DNA of 64,000 bases from Riemerella anatipestifer ATCC 11845 = DSM 15868 (GTDB lineage Bacteria; Bacteroidota; Bacteroidia; Flavobacteriales; Weeksellaceae), in the NCBI RefSeq assembly GCF_000252855.1, contig NC_017045.1:1488001-1552000 (forward strand). Reading direction: 5' to 3'. The notes below the pieces were generated by a model. It saw only the letters and a program-made list of their open reading frames with translations, did not search any database and was not told the origin of the DNA. Shown piece by piece: positions 1-9,134 of this stretch. Position numbers and translations under genes: made by a program. Within the stretch, counting starts at the first letter, position 1; each line of letters begins with the position of its first letter.

Positions 1-875
1 TTGAAAAAATATCCAAAGCAGTCATAGGGAAAAGTAAGGTAGATGATGAAGTTTTAGATGATTTGGAAGAGGTTCTTATTGCATCAGATGTAGGGGCTCA
101 GACAACTATCAAGATTATCGAACGAATTGAAGATAGAGTTGCTAGGGATAAGTATGTTGGTGTAGATGAACTACATAAGCTTCTTAAAGAAGAAATTACA
201 GCATTGCTTTTAGAAAATCCTCATGCTGATACGGGGAATATAGATGAGGCTAAAAAACCTTACGTAATAATGGTGGTGGGAGTCAATGGAGTAGGTAAAA
301 CAACTACGATAGGTAAATTAGCACATCAGTTTAAAACACAGGGTAAAAAAGTGGTGCTAGGAGCAGCAGATACTTTTAGAGCGGCGGCGGTGGACCAGCT
401 GGTGATATGGAGTGAGCGAGTAGGTGTACCTATTGTAAAGCAAAATATGGGTTCTGACCCTGCTTCTGTTGCCTTTGATACAGTGCAATCTGCAGTAGCT
501 CAAAATGCAGATGTAGTACTTATAGATACAGCTGGGAGGCTTCATAATAAAGTAAATCTAATGAATGAATTGTCTAAGATAAAAAGAGTAATGCAGAAAG
601 TAATTCCTGATGCTCCACATGAGGTTTTATTGGTATTAGACGGTTCTACAGGGCAAAATGCATTTGAACAAGCTAAGCAATTTACTGCTGCAACAGAAGT
701 TAATGCTCTTGCGGTTACAAAATTAGATGGTACAGCAAAAGGAGGTGTGGTTATTGGTATTTCTGATCAATTTCAAGTTCCTGTAAAATATATAGGGGTA
801 GGAGAGAAGATGGAAGACTTGCAGTTATTTAATGGCACGGAGTTTGTTGACTCTCTCTTCAAGAAAAAGAGTTGA
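1..875 (+). CDS. ftsY: Signal recognition particle receptor FtsY (5' truncated by window edge)
   Basis: The SRP receptor GTPase docks ribosome-nascent-chain/SRP complexes at the inner membrane during co-translational insertion. The reading frame is open from base 3, so the gene starts before the window; the visible part is the end of the N domain and the whole G domain. The GTPase motifs appear in order: [10 protein letters not shown] (G1), DTFRAAA (G2), DTAGR (G3), [10 protein letters not shown] (G4) and a closing IGVGE. An apparent internal start at 63 (TTG) is not the real one because the frame and the N-domain sequence continue upstream. It is followed at 41 bp by a small membrane protein gene. 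Confidence 0.97.
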   Translation, partial: EKISKAVIGKSKVDDEVLDDLEEVLIASDVGAQTTIKIIERIEDRVARDKYVGVDELHKLLKEEITALLLENPHADTGNIDEAKKPYVIMVVGVNGVGKTTTIGKLAHQFKTQGKKVVLGAADTFRAAAVDQLVIWSERVGVPIVKQNMGSDPASVAFDTVQSAVAQNADVVLIDTAGRLHNKVNLMNELSKIKRVMQKVIPDAPHEVLLVLDGSTGQNAFEQAKQFTAATEVNALAVTKLDGTAKGGVVIGISDQFQVPVKYIGVGEKMEDLQLFNGTEFVDSLFKKKS

Positions 876-915
876 TACTCAGAAAATAAATACTAAATCT
901 TAAAACTATTAAATT

Positions 916-1170
916 ATGGGAATTTTATCTTGGCTATTATTTGGTCTTATTGCAGGTGCTATTGCTAAAGCTATTCATCCTGGGAAGGATCCTGGAGGAT
1001 GGTTAGTAACTATTGTTATAGGTATTTTGGGAAGTATGGTAGGAGGCTGGTTGGGCTCTATGTTGTTTAACATAGATGTTACAGGCTTTAATCTCAAAAG
1101 TTTCTTTGTAGCGGTAGGAGGAGCGTTAATTTTACTGGTACTTTATTCAAAAGTAATCGCAAAAAAGTAG
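916..1170 (+). CDS. GlsB/YeaQ/YmgE family small membrane protein
   Basis: This is an 84-residue, very hydrophobic, glycine-rich protein of the transglycosylase-associated/GlsB family, usually annotated as a stress-response membrane protein of unknown biochemical role. It begins MGILSWLLFGLIAGAIAK and shows three likely membrane helices with the family GLIAGAIAK and GWLGSMLF-type glycine patterns; its length matches the family. It lies 41 bp after ftsY on the same strand and is followed by a clear intrinsic terminator, so it probably ends the ftsY transcript. Confidence 0.85.
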   Translation: MGILSWLLFGLIAGAIAKAIHPGKDPGGWLVTIVIGILGSMVGGWLGSMLFNIDVTGFNLKSFFVAVGGALILLVLYSKVIAKK

Positions 1171-1225
1171 AAACATTAATTTGAATACGGTTATATACTG
1201 GCATTTCTGATTAATTTAATTATAG

Positions 1226-1263
1226 AGAGGTTGTTCTAAAATAGAGAACTACCTCTTTTTTTT
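1226..1263 (+). terminator. Intrinsic terminator after the GlsB-family gene
   Basis: The arms AGAGGT and ACCTCT, extended by GTTCT/AGAAC across one T-T mismatch, close a short A-rich loop and run into a T tract. It separates the ftsY-glsB transcript from topA. Confidence 0.75.
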
Positions 1264-1331
1264 ATATCAAAAAAAGAAATTCTTTCAAGTAATTAAATAA
1301 GATAATAAATAGTCATTTGTTAAAAAGTTTA

Positions 1332-1339
1332 TACTTTTG
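1332..1339 (+). promoter_or_regulatory. Bacteroidota -7 box (TACTTTTG) for topA
   Basis: TACTTTTG fits the TAnnTTTG element and lies 17 bp before the topA start codon. No well-spaced TTG -33 element is visible, so the call rests on the -7 match and position. Confidence 0.45.
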
Positions 1340-1356
1340 CAAAAAATAAAAAACAC

Positions 1357-3876
1357 ATGCCCAAAAACTTAGTCATCGTAGAGTCTCCTGCAAAGGCGAA
1401 AACTATCCAAAAATATTTAGGTAAAGATTTTGAAGTATTGTCTAGTTTTGGACACATTAGGGATTTGCCTAAAAAAGGGATGGGGATTAATCTTAATACC
1501 TTTACTCCAGAATATGAGGTGTCTACGGACAAAAAGGAGTTGGTGTCGGATTTAAAAGCAGCAGCGAAGAAAGCGGATATGGTATGGCTAGCATCTGATG
1601 AGGACCGAGAGGGAGAAGCTATTGCTTGGCATCTGGCTCAAGAGCTTAAGTTAAAGGATGAAAAAATAAAAAGAATTGTGTTCCACGAAATTACTAAAAA
1701 TGCAATTCTAAAAGCTATAGAAAATCCTAGAAATATAGATAAAAACTTAGTGAACGCTCAACAGGCTAGGCGTGTTTTGGATAGGATAGTAGGTTTTGAA
1801 ATGTCTCCCGTCCTTTGGAAGAAAGTAAAAACAGGACTTTCTGCGGGCAGAGTTCAGTCGGTTGCAGTTAGGCTTATCGTAGAAAAAGAAAAGGAAATAC
1901 AAGACTTTGTTCCTAACTCCTATTATAAAACAGAAGGGAAGTTTTTAAACGCTGATAATCAAGAAATATCAGCTCAGTTGAAAAAGAGCTTTTTTGAAGA
2001 GTCAGAGGCGAAAGAATTTTTAACCTTAGCGAAAAATACAGCGTTTAAAGTTCTTAATATAGAAAAAAAGCCAGGTAAAAGAACAGCTTCTGCTCCTTTT
2101 ACGACTTCAACTTTACAACAAGAAGCGAGTAATCGCCTAGGTTATGGAATTACCACTACGATGAGGGTGGCTCAGCGATTATACGAGGAAGGGTATATTA
2201 CTTATATGAGAACCGATTCGGTTAATTTATCTCAAGAAGCGATAGAGGGAGCCAAAGAACAAATTATCAAAGAATTTGGGCAGGAATACTCTGAACCGAG
2301 AAACTATACTACTAAATCATCTTCTGCACAGGAAGCTCACGAGGCTATTCGTCCTACGGATTTCAAACTAAAAACAGTTGCGGGAGATACTCAACTTAAT
2401 AGGCTTTATCAGCTCATCTATAAGAGAACGCTGGCTAGCCAAATGGCAAATGCTCAAATAGAAAAAACCGTTGTTGAGATAGGTAATCCAAAGTTGCCGT
2501 ATAATTTTGAAGCTCAGGGGGAGGTTATTGTATTCGATGGTTTTTTAAAGGTTTATGGTATATTAAAATCGGAGGAAGAAGATGCAGAAGATACCGAAAA
2601 AACTTTACCAAAGGTAAGTGTTGGGGAGAGTTTAACTTATCAAAATATCATTTCCGTTCAGAAGTTCACTCGCCCACCTGCACGATATACAGAGGCAGGG
2701 CTTGTGAAGAAACTTGAAGAATTGGGTATTGGTAGACCTTCTACTTACGCTCCAACCATACAAACCATACAAAATAGAGAGTATGTAGATAAAAAAGAGA
2801 TTGCTCCGCAGGAAAGGGAAGTTATTAAACTTAACCTCACTTCAAATAAGATAGATAGAAAGGTTTTAACCGAAAATTACGGTGGAGATAAAAATAAATT
2901 TGTACCTACGGATATAGGTATTGTAGTTAATGATTTCTTAACCAAAAATTTTGCAGAAGTTTTAGACTACGGTTTTACAGCTAAGGTGGAACAAGATTTT
3001 GATGACATTGCGAACGGTGATGAAAAATGGAAGGAGGTGCTTTCAGGGTTTTATGAAAAATTCCATGATAAAATAGAAGATGTAGAGGAAAATGCAGATA
3101 GAGCGAATGGAGAGAGAATTTTAGGGGAAGACCCTAAAACGGGAAAGACGGTTTTAGTGAGAATTGGTAGATATGGAGCTATGGCTCAGCTAGGAGATAG
3201 TGATGATGATAATCCCATTTACTCTTCGTTATTGTCCCACCAGAATATCAATACCATCACATTAGAAGAAGCCTTAGACTTGTTTAAAGTCCCTTTTGAT
3301 TTAGAAAAAGTAGACGGCAAGACTGTTTCGGTGGGGGTAGGTCGTTTTGGACCTTATGTGAAGTGGGGCGAAACTTACATTAGTATTCCCAAAGAGGAAG
3401 ACCCCTTAACTGTAAATCAAAAAAGAGCTGAAGAGCTGATTAGAGAAAAACAAAAAGCAGATGCTCCTATAACAACATTTAAAGGAGAGCCAGTAACTAA
3501 AGGGACAGGGCATTTTGGACCTTTCTTGAAGTATAAAAATATTTTCGTAAATGTGCCTAAGAAGTATGATTTTGAAAATCTTAGTCAAGATGATATTGTG
3601 GAACTCATAGAAGCTAAGTTAGAGAAAGAAGCTAACCGTTACATTAAACAATGGGAAAAAGAAGGTATTTCTATAGAGAATGGAAGGTGGGGACCGTTTA
3701 TCAAATTTAATAAAACTAATTTCAGGATTCCTAAAAATGGAGATGAGAAATACACTGCTGAAGAATTGAAAGAAGTACCTTTGGAAGAGATTAAAAAATG
3801 GATTGTAGCACAGGATAAAAATGCTTTTGCAGAGAAAAAAACAACTAAAAAGAAAACCGTAACTAAGAAAAAATAG
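1357..3876 (+). CDS. topA: DNA topoisomerase I (type IA)
   Basis: This 839-residue enzyme relaxes negatively supercoiled DNA through a transient 5'-phosphotyrosine. The Toprim domain is at the N terminus (VESPAKAKTI with Glu9; DEDREGE at 81-87). The catalytic tyrosine is Tyr283 in YMRTDS. The QSVAVRLIVEKE and SAGRVQS regions match the type IA core. The C terminus has no Cys4 zinc fingers; it carries four repeats of the GRYGAMAQLG / GRFGPYVKWG / GHFGPFLKYK / GRWGPFIKFN type, followed by a lysine-rich tail. That C-terminal form is common in Bacteroidota and Actinobacteria. The start follows a TAnnTTTG box by 17 bp. Confidence 0.98.
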   Translation: MPKNLVIVESPAKAKTIQKYLGKDFEVLSSFGHIRDLPKKGMGINLNTFTPEYEVSTDKKELVSDLKAAAKKADMVWLASDEDREGEAIAWHLAQELKLKDEKIKRIVFHEITKNAILKAIENPRNIDKNLVNAQQARRVLDRIVGFEMSPVLWKKVKTGLSAGRVQSVAVRLIVEKEKEIQDFVPNSYYKTEGKFLNADNQEISAQLKKSFFEESEAKEFLTLAKNTAFKVLNIEKKPGKRTASAPFTTSTLQQEASNRLGYGITTTMRVAQRLYEEGYITYMRTDSVNLSQEAIEGAKEQIIKEFGQEYSEPRNYTTKSSSAQEAHEAIRPTDFKLKTVAGDTQLNRLYQLIYKRTLASQMANAQIEKTVVEIGNPKLPYNFEAQGEVIVFDGFLKVYGILKSEEEDAEDTEKTLPKVSVGESLTYQNIISVQKFTRPPARYTEAGLVKKLEELGIGRPSTYAPTIQTIQNREYVDKKEIAPQEREVIKLNLTSNKIDRKVLTENYGGDKNKFVPTDIGIVVNDFLTKNFAEVLDYGFTAKVEQDFDDIANGDEKWKEVLSGFYEKFHDKIEDVEENADRANGERILGEDPKTGKTVLVRIGRYGAMAQLGDSDDDNPIYSSLLSHQNINTITLEEALDLFKVPFDLEKVDGKTVSVGVGRFGPYVKWGETYISIPKEEDPLTVNQKRAEELIREKQKADAPITTFKGEPVTKGTGHFGPFLKYKNIFVNVPKKYDFENLSQDDIVELIEAKLEKEANRYIKQWEKEGISIENGRWGPFIKFNKTNFRIPKNGDEKYTAEELKEVPLEEIKKWIVAQDKNAFAEKKTTKKKTVTKKK

Positions 3877-3887
3877 TACAAATATTC

Positions 3888-4952
3888 ATGACTATTGAAG
3901 AGATTGTAAAGCCTTTTCCTTTAGGAGATTATAAACCATGGCAACTGGGTAGTTTGGTATGTAATGAGATAAAAGAAGGTGGAGTAGTGCTATTATTTTG
4001 CTCCGATGATAGAGGAGCAGGAGGATCTGCGGTGGCGAAAGATTTTAGTGCAATAAGAAAATGCTTATATCAACTTTCTAAGAGTGATTTTGGTTTTCCC
4101 ATTTGTGATTTAGGAGATTTAATATCAGGAAAATCATTGGAAGATACTCAGTATATTGTTGCTGAAATTGTTTCTAAATGTATCGCTGAAGGTGCATTAC
4201 CTATAGTTATTGGTGGTAGCAATGATTTGGCTCTTTCGTTATACACTGCGGTAAAAAATCATAAAGAGAAAATTTCTTATACACAAATTAACTCGTTTAT
4301 ACATTTAGAAGATGTGAAAGAAAGTATCAACGAGCGAAATTTTGTATCAAAAATATTGAGCAAACTTTCACTGAAGAATTATTATCATTTAGGCTATCAA
4401 AAACATTTGAACGAACCTCATTCGGTTTCTGTACTTAAAGAGATAGATTTTGAAGTGTTAAGGCTCGCTGATATGATGAACAGTACAGACCTAGCAGAAC
4501 CTTTCTTAAGAAGGGCAGAAGTGGTAAGTCTTAGTGCTGATGCGGTGGAGAGTTTTAGTGGAGAGTTTTCTTTTCACGCTCAAGTTAACGGGTTGAATAA
4601 GAGAGAAATTTGTGCCTATATGAAAGAAATAGGCTTAGGTGAAAACTTAATGGCTTTTGGTCTGTTTAATGTAAATATAGACGCTTCTTATTTGGTTTAC
4701 AATCAACTTATTGCCCAAATGATTTGGTATTTTTTAGAAGGTTTGAGCATACAGAAAACTCACCCTAAAGAACGCCAGTACGAAAATTATTTAGTGGTAA
4801 TCAATAATCAAGATTATACTTTTAAGAGAGATACCTTTAGTGGATTATGGTATTTCGGAAATACCGATGATATTTTAAAATGTTTGCCTTGTGCTGAGAA
4901 AGATTATTATAATGCTAAAAAGGGACTTTTGAACCCTAGGTTTTTAAAATAA
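3888..4952 (+). CDS. Arginase/formimidoylglutamase-like protein with degenerate metal site
   Basis: The protein has 354 residues and the ureohydrolase (arginase/agmatinase/formiminoglutamase) fold by overall pattern: LPIVIGGSNDLALS sits where the family has GG(D/G)H, and VVSLSADAVES where it has SxDxDxxDP. The expected manganese ligands are missing: the His of GGxH is Asn, no DAHxD motif is visible (the equivalent stretch reads INSFIHLED), and the third motif keeps only one Asp. Homologues beside topA in flavobacteria are usually named formimidoylglutamase, but this copy is unlikely to have that activity. It starts 12 bp after topA and ends 2 bp before a glycosyltransferase gene, so it is probably co-transcribed with both. 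Confidence 0.75.
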   Translation: MTIEEIVKPFPLGDYKPWQLGSLVCNEIKEGGVVLLFCSDDRGAGGSAVAKDFSAIRKCLYQLSKSDFGFPICDLGDLISGKSLEDTQYIVAEIVSKCIAEGALPIVIGGSNDLALSLYTAVKNHKEKISYTQINSFIHLEDVKESINERNFVSKILSKLSLKNYYHLGYQKHLNEPHSVSVLKEIDFEVLRLADMMNSTDLAEPFLRRAEVVSLSADAVESFSGEFSFHAQVNGLNKREICAYMKEIGLGENLMAFGLFNVNIDASYLVYNQLIAQMIWYFLEGLSIQKTHPKERQYENYLVVINNQDYTFKRDTFSGLWYFGNTDDILKCLPCAEKDYYNAKKGLLNPRFLK

Positions 4953-4953
4953 T

Positions 4954-5946
4954 ATGAAGAAAGTTTCCGTTATTGTCCCTGTTTATAATGTTGAACGCTT
5001 TTTAAAAAAGTGTTTGGATTCATTGGTCAATCAAACATTAGAGGATATTGAAATTATCGTGGTAAATGACGGAAGTAAAGATAGCTCTCAGGCTATTATT
5101 ACTGAGTATGAAGATAAGTATCCTAATAAAATAAAGGCGTTTCAAAAGGAAAATGGTGGATTAAGCGATGCTAGAAACTTTGGTTTAGAACAGGCGAACG
5201 GTGAGTATATAGGCTTTGTAGATAGCGATGATTTTGTGAGAGAAACAATGTTCGAAGAAATGTATCATCTTGCAACGAAGCATCAAGCAGAAATGGTAAT
5301 ATGTAATCTACAAAAAGTGAATGAAGCTGGAGAGGTCACTCAGTTACTCACACAAGTACCTAATATGCCTGAAAAAATAGTTTTAGAAGAACATTTTTCC
5401 GTTTTCTCTGATATGAGCTACTTTGCTTGTAATAAATTGTTTCATCGTAGTTTATTTCAGAATAAAAGATTTAAAAAAGGAGTTCATTTTGAGGATATAC
5501 AACTTATTCCTCAATTATTGTTAGAGTGTAAAGTTGTTGCCCAAACTCAAACCTATCATTATCAATATTTAGAACGAACGGATTCTATCACTAAAACCCA
5601 TACAGAGAAAGGTTTGGATATTTTAAAAGCGGTAGAAGATGTGGAAAATGCATTTGAAAACTCACTCTATAAGCATAAAAAAGAAGAGCTAAAAGGGTTT
5701 CAGATTTTAGAGGGTTTTTATACTTTTCTAGCCTATTTAGCATTTGTTAAAGATGATGAATTGTATAAGCAATTATCTCAAAAGTTAAATGCTTTTCTCT
5801 CTGAGCGAGCTATTTCTAAGAAAGAAATACTTGGTTATCGTAGATTTGGAAAGAATTATCTCGTATCTTTGTCAGTTAAAAAACAGATTTATTATCTGTT
5901 TTATTTGTTAGGGTTAGATAAAATTTTAAGAAGGCTAATTCACTAA
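4954..5946 (+). CDS. Glycosyltransferase family 2 protein
   Basis: A 330-residue inverting GT-A glycosyltransferase, likely adding a sugar to a lipid-linked surface-polysaccharide repeat. The N terminus has the classic family-2 signature SVIVPVYNVERFLKKCLDS, the nucleotide-binding VVNDGSKD near residue 40, ENGGLSDARNFG and the metal-binding FVDSDDF. The C-terminal part is Lys-rich and would lie at the membrane surface. It overlaps the end of the preceding gene closely (1-bp gap) and is followed after 9 bp by a Wzy/EpsG-like polymerase. The donor and acceptor sugars cannot be deduced from sequence. Confidence 0.9.
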   Translation: MKKVSVIVPVYNVERFLKKCLDSLVNQTLEDIEIIVVNDGSKDSSQAIITEYEDKYPNKIKAFQKENGGLSDARNFGLEQANGEYIGFVDSDDFVRETMFEEMYHLATKHQAEMVICNLQKVNEAGEVTQLLTQVPNMPEKIVLEEHFSVFSDMSYFACNKLFHRSLFQNKRFKKGVHFEDIQLIPQLLLECKVVAQTQTYHYQYLERTDSITKTHTEKGLDILKAVEDVENAFENSLYKHKKEELKGFQILEGFYTFLAYLAFVKDDELYKQLSQKLNAFLSERAISKKEILGYRRFGKNYLVSLSVKKQIYYLFYLLGLDKILRRLIH

Positions 5947-5955
5947 TTACCAACA

Positions 5956-7080
5956 ATGAATATTGTTTTTTTACATCCTGTATTTACAGCGGTTACTCTA
6001 ATTCTTATTGCTTTTAGTTTTTTAGAGGTGTATAACTATAAGAATTATAAAGCGGTATGGATTGTTGTATTTGGGATGATTGTATTCGTGGGCTTTAGAG
6101 ATTGGATTGGAGCTGATTATGGTGCTTATGTACAGATGTATGAATATTTTGGACAGAGAACAGCATATTCAACCGTCTATAATAAGGCTTTTTTCTCAGG
6201 TAGTGAGAGGTTAGAGGTAGAGTGGCTTTATGTTTTGATAGGAAAATATGTTTATGACTTTGGTTTTCCTTTTTTTATTTTTACATTTGTAATTGCTTTA
6301 TTTTCAATTGTTCCAAAATATTTCACATTTGAAAATGCAGTAGTTTATCCATCATTGAGCTTATTGCTTTATATGTTCCCTTCTTATTTTACAGCAGATG
6401 GAGGGCATATGCGACAAGCAATGTCTATGTCTATTCTTATTTTTTCTTTTTATTTCATTAAAAAACGAAATTTACCGTTGTTTTTATTGATGGTCTATTT
6501 GGCAATGGGGTTTCATAAATCCGCGGTTGTTTTTATTTTTGCTTATTGGATTGTTTTATTGCCTATAACTAAAACGAGAATTATTATAGCTTTAGTGATT
6601 AGTGCTATTTTATCACCGTTTCAGTTGTATCAGTATTTTTCATTACTTGACACATTAGCCCCTGCTGAAGTTTATGAAGGCTTTTCTGCATATGAGATGA
6701 TAGAGAATACAGATACTGGAAAAATCAATTTTACAGATATGATGGTTATTTTCTATAGCTATTTTTTAATATTTTATAATAGAGAAGCGTGTGAAAAAAT
6801 ACCTTATTATGAATATATGAGAAATATAGCGTTGTTTGGAATGTGTTTGTACTTTATATTCAGAGGAAGTCCAATATTCTCTTCAAGATTAGCTATGATA
6901 TATATGATTTTTATAGTAATGGTTCTTCCCAATATTATCGCAGCTGTAGAAGATGATAAACATAGAAAATATTTACACTTCATAGTAGTTTGTTTTGTGG
7001 TGTTTTATTATTTTGTTTATGCCAGCTTTCAATCAAGAGCAGGATATATAATGGATGTTTACAGAAATTATTTATGGTAA
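5956..7080 (+). CDS. EpsG/Wzy-like polysaccharide polymerase
   Basis: A 374-residue polytopic membrane protein with roughly ten hydrophobic segments. The motifs GFRDWIGADYGAYV near residue 50 and SGSERLEVEWLYVLIGK near residue 85 are typical of the EpsG family (O-antigen/EPS polymerase-like), which joins undecaprenyl-linked repeat units in the periplasm. Its position between a GT2 transferase and a polyisoprenyl-phosphate sugar-phosphate transferase fits a Wzy-dependent cluster. Family-level assignment is good; exact polymer and linkage are unknown. Confidence 0.8.
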   Translation: MNIVFLHPVFTAVTLILIAFSFLEVYNYKNYKAVWIVVFGMIVFVGFRDWIGADYGAYVQMYEYFGQRTAYSTVYNKAFFSGSERLEVEWLYVLIGKYVYDFGFPFFIFTFVIALFSIVPKYFTFENAVVYPSLSLLLYMFPSYFTADGGHMRQAMSMSILIFSFYFIKKRNLPLFLLMVYLAMGFHKSAVVFIFAYWIVLLPITKTRIIIALVISAILSPFQLYQYFSLLDTLAPAEVYEGFSAYEMIENTDTGKINFTDMMVIFYSYFLIFYNREACEKIPYYEYMRNIALFGMCLYFIFRGSPIFSSRLAMIYMIFIVMVLPNIIAAVEDDKHRKYLHFIVVCFVVFYYFVYASFQSRAGYIMDVYRNYLW

Positions 7081-7100
7081 CCAATTCAATATAATAGTTT

Positions 7101-8206
7101 ATGATAATATTAGAAGAATTTTTACATAATTTAGGGCTACCTTTATTTTATCTTAAATTAGTGGGAGCTATGCTATTATCTATGATTTTGAGCTATAGAG
7201 CTATACCTACAATATTGAGGATTTCCAAAAGAAAAAATTTAATGGATGAACCAGGGATAAGAAGTTCACATGTAAGGAAAGTTCCTAATCTGGGAGGAAT
7301 AGCTATATTTTATGCGATTGGTATTACGGCACCTATATTTGCTTATGAGTTGTTTGATATGTATAAGTTTTTGTTCCCTACGCTTATCATATTACTCTAT
7401 GTAGGTGTTATGGATGATATTGTAGTAATGAGAGCTTATAAAAAACTATTAGCTCAAATAGTGGTTGCTACACTTATAGTTATAGGTTCGGATGTTAGGA
7501 TAAGAAGTTTGTTTGGATTATTTAATATCTATGAACTACCTTATTGGGTTAGTATCATTTTTTCCATTGTTACTATCATTATTATGATAAACTCATTTAA
7601 CTTGATAGATGGAATAGATGGTCTGGCGGGGTTTTACTCTATCTTTTGTAGTATAATATTTGGTGTTAGTTATTATAGATTGGGAGAATATAACTATCCG
7701 ATGATTATTCTGTGTAGTATCATAACAGGTTCTTTAATAGGTTTTTTATATTATAATTTATCGGATAGGAGTAAGAAAATATTTATGGGTGATACGGGGT
7801 CTATGATCATGGGATTTTTATTGGCCTTCACAGCAATATATTTTATTGATATATTTATGTATAAAGGAGAGTTGAATGCTCCTAGATACCATCTTGATGC
7901 AACACCAGTTATAGCATTCTCTATCCTTATACTGCCTATGGTAGATACGCTTAATGTAATAATAATAAGGCTAATGAACAAAAAATCGCCTATGGAAGCA
8001 GATAAAAATCATATACATCATAAGTTTTAGATCTAGGGCTTTCACATAAAAGAGCTACATTCTATATCATATGTTATTATCTGTTTGTAGTTTCTGTAAC
8101 ATATTTTTTGAGGCACACTAATATTAATTTACTCTTGTTTATAGTATTAGCATTAGGCTTTCTAGGAGCTTATATACCTAGGATTATTATTAAAATGAAA
8201 AATTAA
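7101..8206 (+). pseudogene. WecA/TagO-type sugar-1-phosphate transferase, frameshifted near the C terminus
   Basis: An MraY-family polyprenyl-phosphate hexose-1-phosphate transferase that would start the lipid-linked polysaccharide unit. Visible family motifs are VMDDIVVM (catalytic Asp-Asp), NLIDGIDGLAG, GDTGSMIMGF and the HIHH motif near residue 305. The frame stops at 8030 directly after HHKF, but shifting by one base in the four-T run at 8025-8028 continues with LDLGLSHKRAT and a further membrane segment to a stop at 8206. The family normally has that extension (HHxFLDLGLSHKRAT), so one T has been lost or was missed. As written it encodes 309 residues; restored it would be about 368. It may keep partial activity, since all catalytic motifs precede the break. 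Confidence 0.85.
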
Positions 8207-8211
8207 AACCG

Positions 8212-8219
8212 TATTTTTG
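8212..8219 (+). promoter_or_regulatory. -7 box (TATTTTTG) before the export lipoprotein gene
   Basis: TATTTTTG matches TAnnTTTG and sits 14 bp before the start of the Wza-like gene, so the export genes may be transcribed independently of the frameshifted gene upstream. Confidence 0.45.
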
Positions 8220-8232
8220 TAAAAAATAACAG

Positions 8233-9132
8233 ATGAATAAAATGAAAGTATATTTATTGTTGTCGTTAGTTACTGTTTTTACAACCTCGTGTTTAACCAC
8301 AAAGGAAGTAAGATATCAGCAGCCAAATGAACATTTAGTTCTTAATGAAGAGGGCTTAATTCCATATAGTAATGAAGTTTATCGAGTGACCAAAGCAGAT
8401 ATTCTCAATCTCAATATAGTAACTACCCCTAAGGGAGATGCGGCTCAGTTTTATTCTAGTTTCAATACTTCTGGTGGGGAAAATGGAAGCCTAGGAAATG
8501 GGGGAAATGCAGGTGGTGCTGTAGGAGGAGGTATTGCTGGTGGAGGAAATATTGGAGGTGCAGGAGGAAGAATAGGAGGGAATAGAAACTTTTATTTTAA
8601 TGGATTAAAGGTGAACTCTAGAGGTAATATAGATATAATGGGGATAGGGGAAATAAAGGCAGTGGGTAGAACTATTGAGGATATAGAAGCGGAAATACAA
8701 TCTCGGGTTAATGAAAACTTTATTGAAGGGAAAACCCAAGTAAGACTTAACACAGATGGAATCACTTTTTACCTGTTAAGTGATATAGAAGAGATGGGTA
8801 ATCTTACAGGAGAAAAGAGGTCTTATACTAATATGTTGAGCATTACAGAAGCTTTGGCTCAAAATGGGGGGCTTAATAGAACAGTGGATAGAAGACATGT
8901 GGTTTTGCAAAGAAAATATCCAGAGGGTATTAAACGAGTTGCATTGGATTTAACAAGAGATGATATCATGAACTCACCATATTATTGGGTTCAGAATGGA
9001 GATATGATTTATCTTAATACACGCTCTAAGAGTTTATATGGATTTGGCAAAGAACCTTTGCAAACACTAACTACAGGCGTTTCTCTTATAACTACAGCAC
9101 TTTCTGTATATTTATTAATTTCAAGATTTTAG
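8233..9132 (+). CDS. Wza/BexD-like polysaccharide export lipoprotein
   Basis: A 299-residue outer-membrane export lipoprotein. It opens with a signal peptide ending in a lipobox (FTTSC, Cys about residue 20) and carries the polysaccharide-export domain (YRVTKADILNLNIVT) followed by an SLBB-like region (DGITFYLLSDIEEMGNLTGEK, SITEALAQNGGL). It probably forms the outer-membrane channel working with the Wzc-like kinase encoded 2 bp downstream. Odd feature: a glycine-rich insert of about 40 residues (roughly 80-120) interrupts the export domain. A second ATG lies three codons in; the first is used because both are in frame and the first has the usual spacing from the -7 box. Confidence 0.88.
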   Translation: MNKMKVYLLLSLVTVFTTSCLTTKEVRYQQPNEHLVLNEEGLIPYSNEVYRVTKADILNLNIVTTPKGDAAQFYSSFNTSGGENGSLGNGGNAGGAVGGGIAGGGNIGGAGGRIGGNRNFYFNGLKVNSRGNIDIMGIGEIKAVGRTIEDIEAEIQSRVNENFIEGKTQVRLNTDGITFYLLSDIEEMGNLTGEKRSYTNMLSITEALAQNGGLNRTVDRRHVVLQRKYPEGIKRVALDLTRDDIMNSPYYWVQNGDMIYLNTRSKSLYGFGKEPLQTLTTGVSLITTALSVYLLISRF

Positions 9133-9134
9133 AT

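Noticed and set aside
8021-8040. Programmed -1 frameshifting at the transferase stop
   Set aside because: The site AAG TTT TAG does not form an X XXY YYZ slippery heptamer and has no obvious downstream stimulator, so mutation or sequencing error is more likely.
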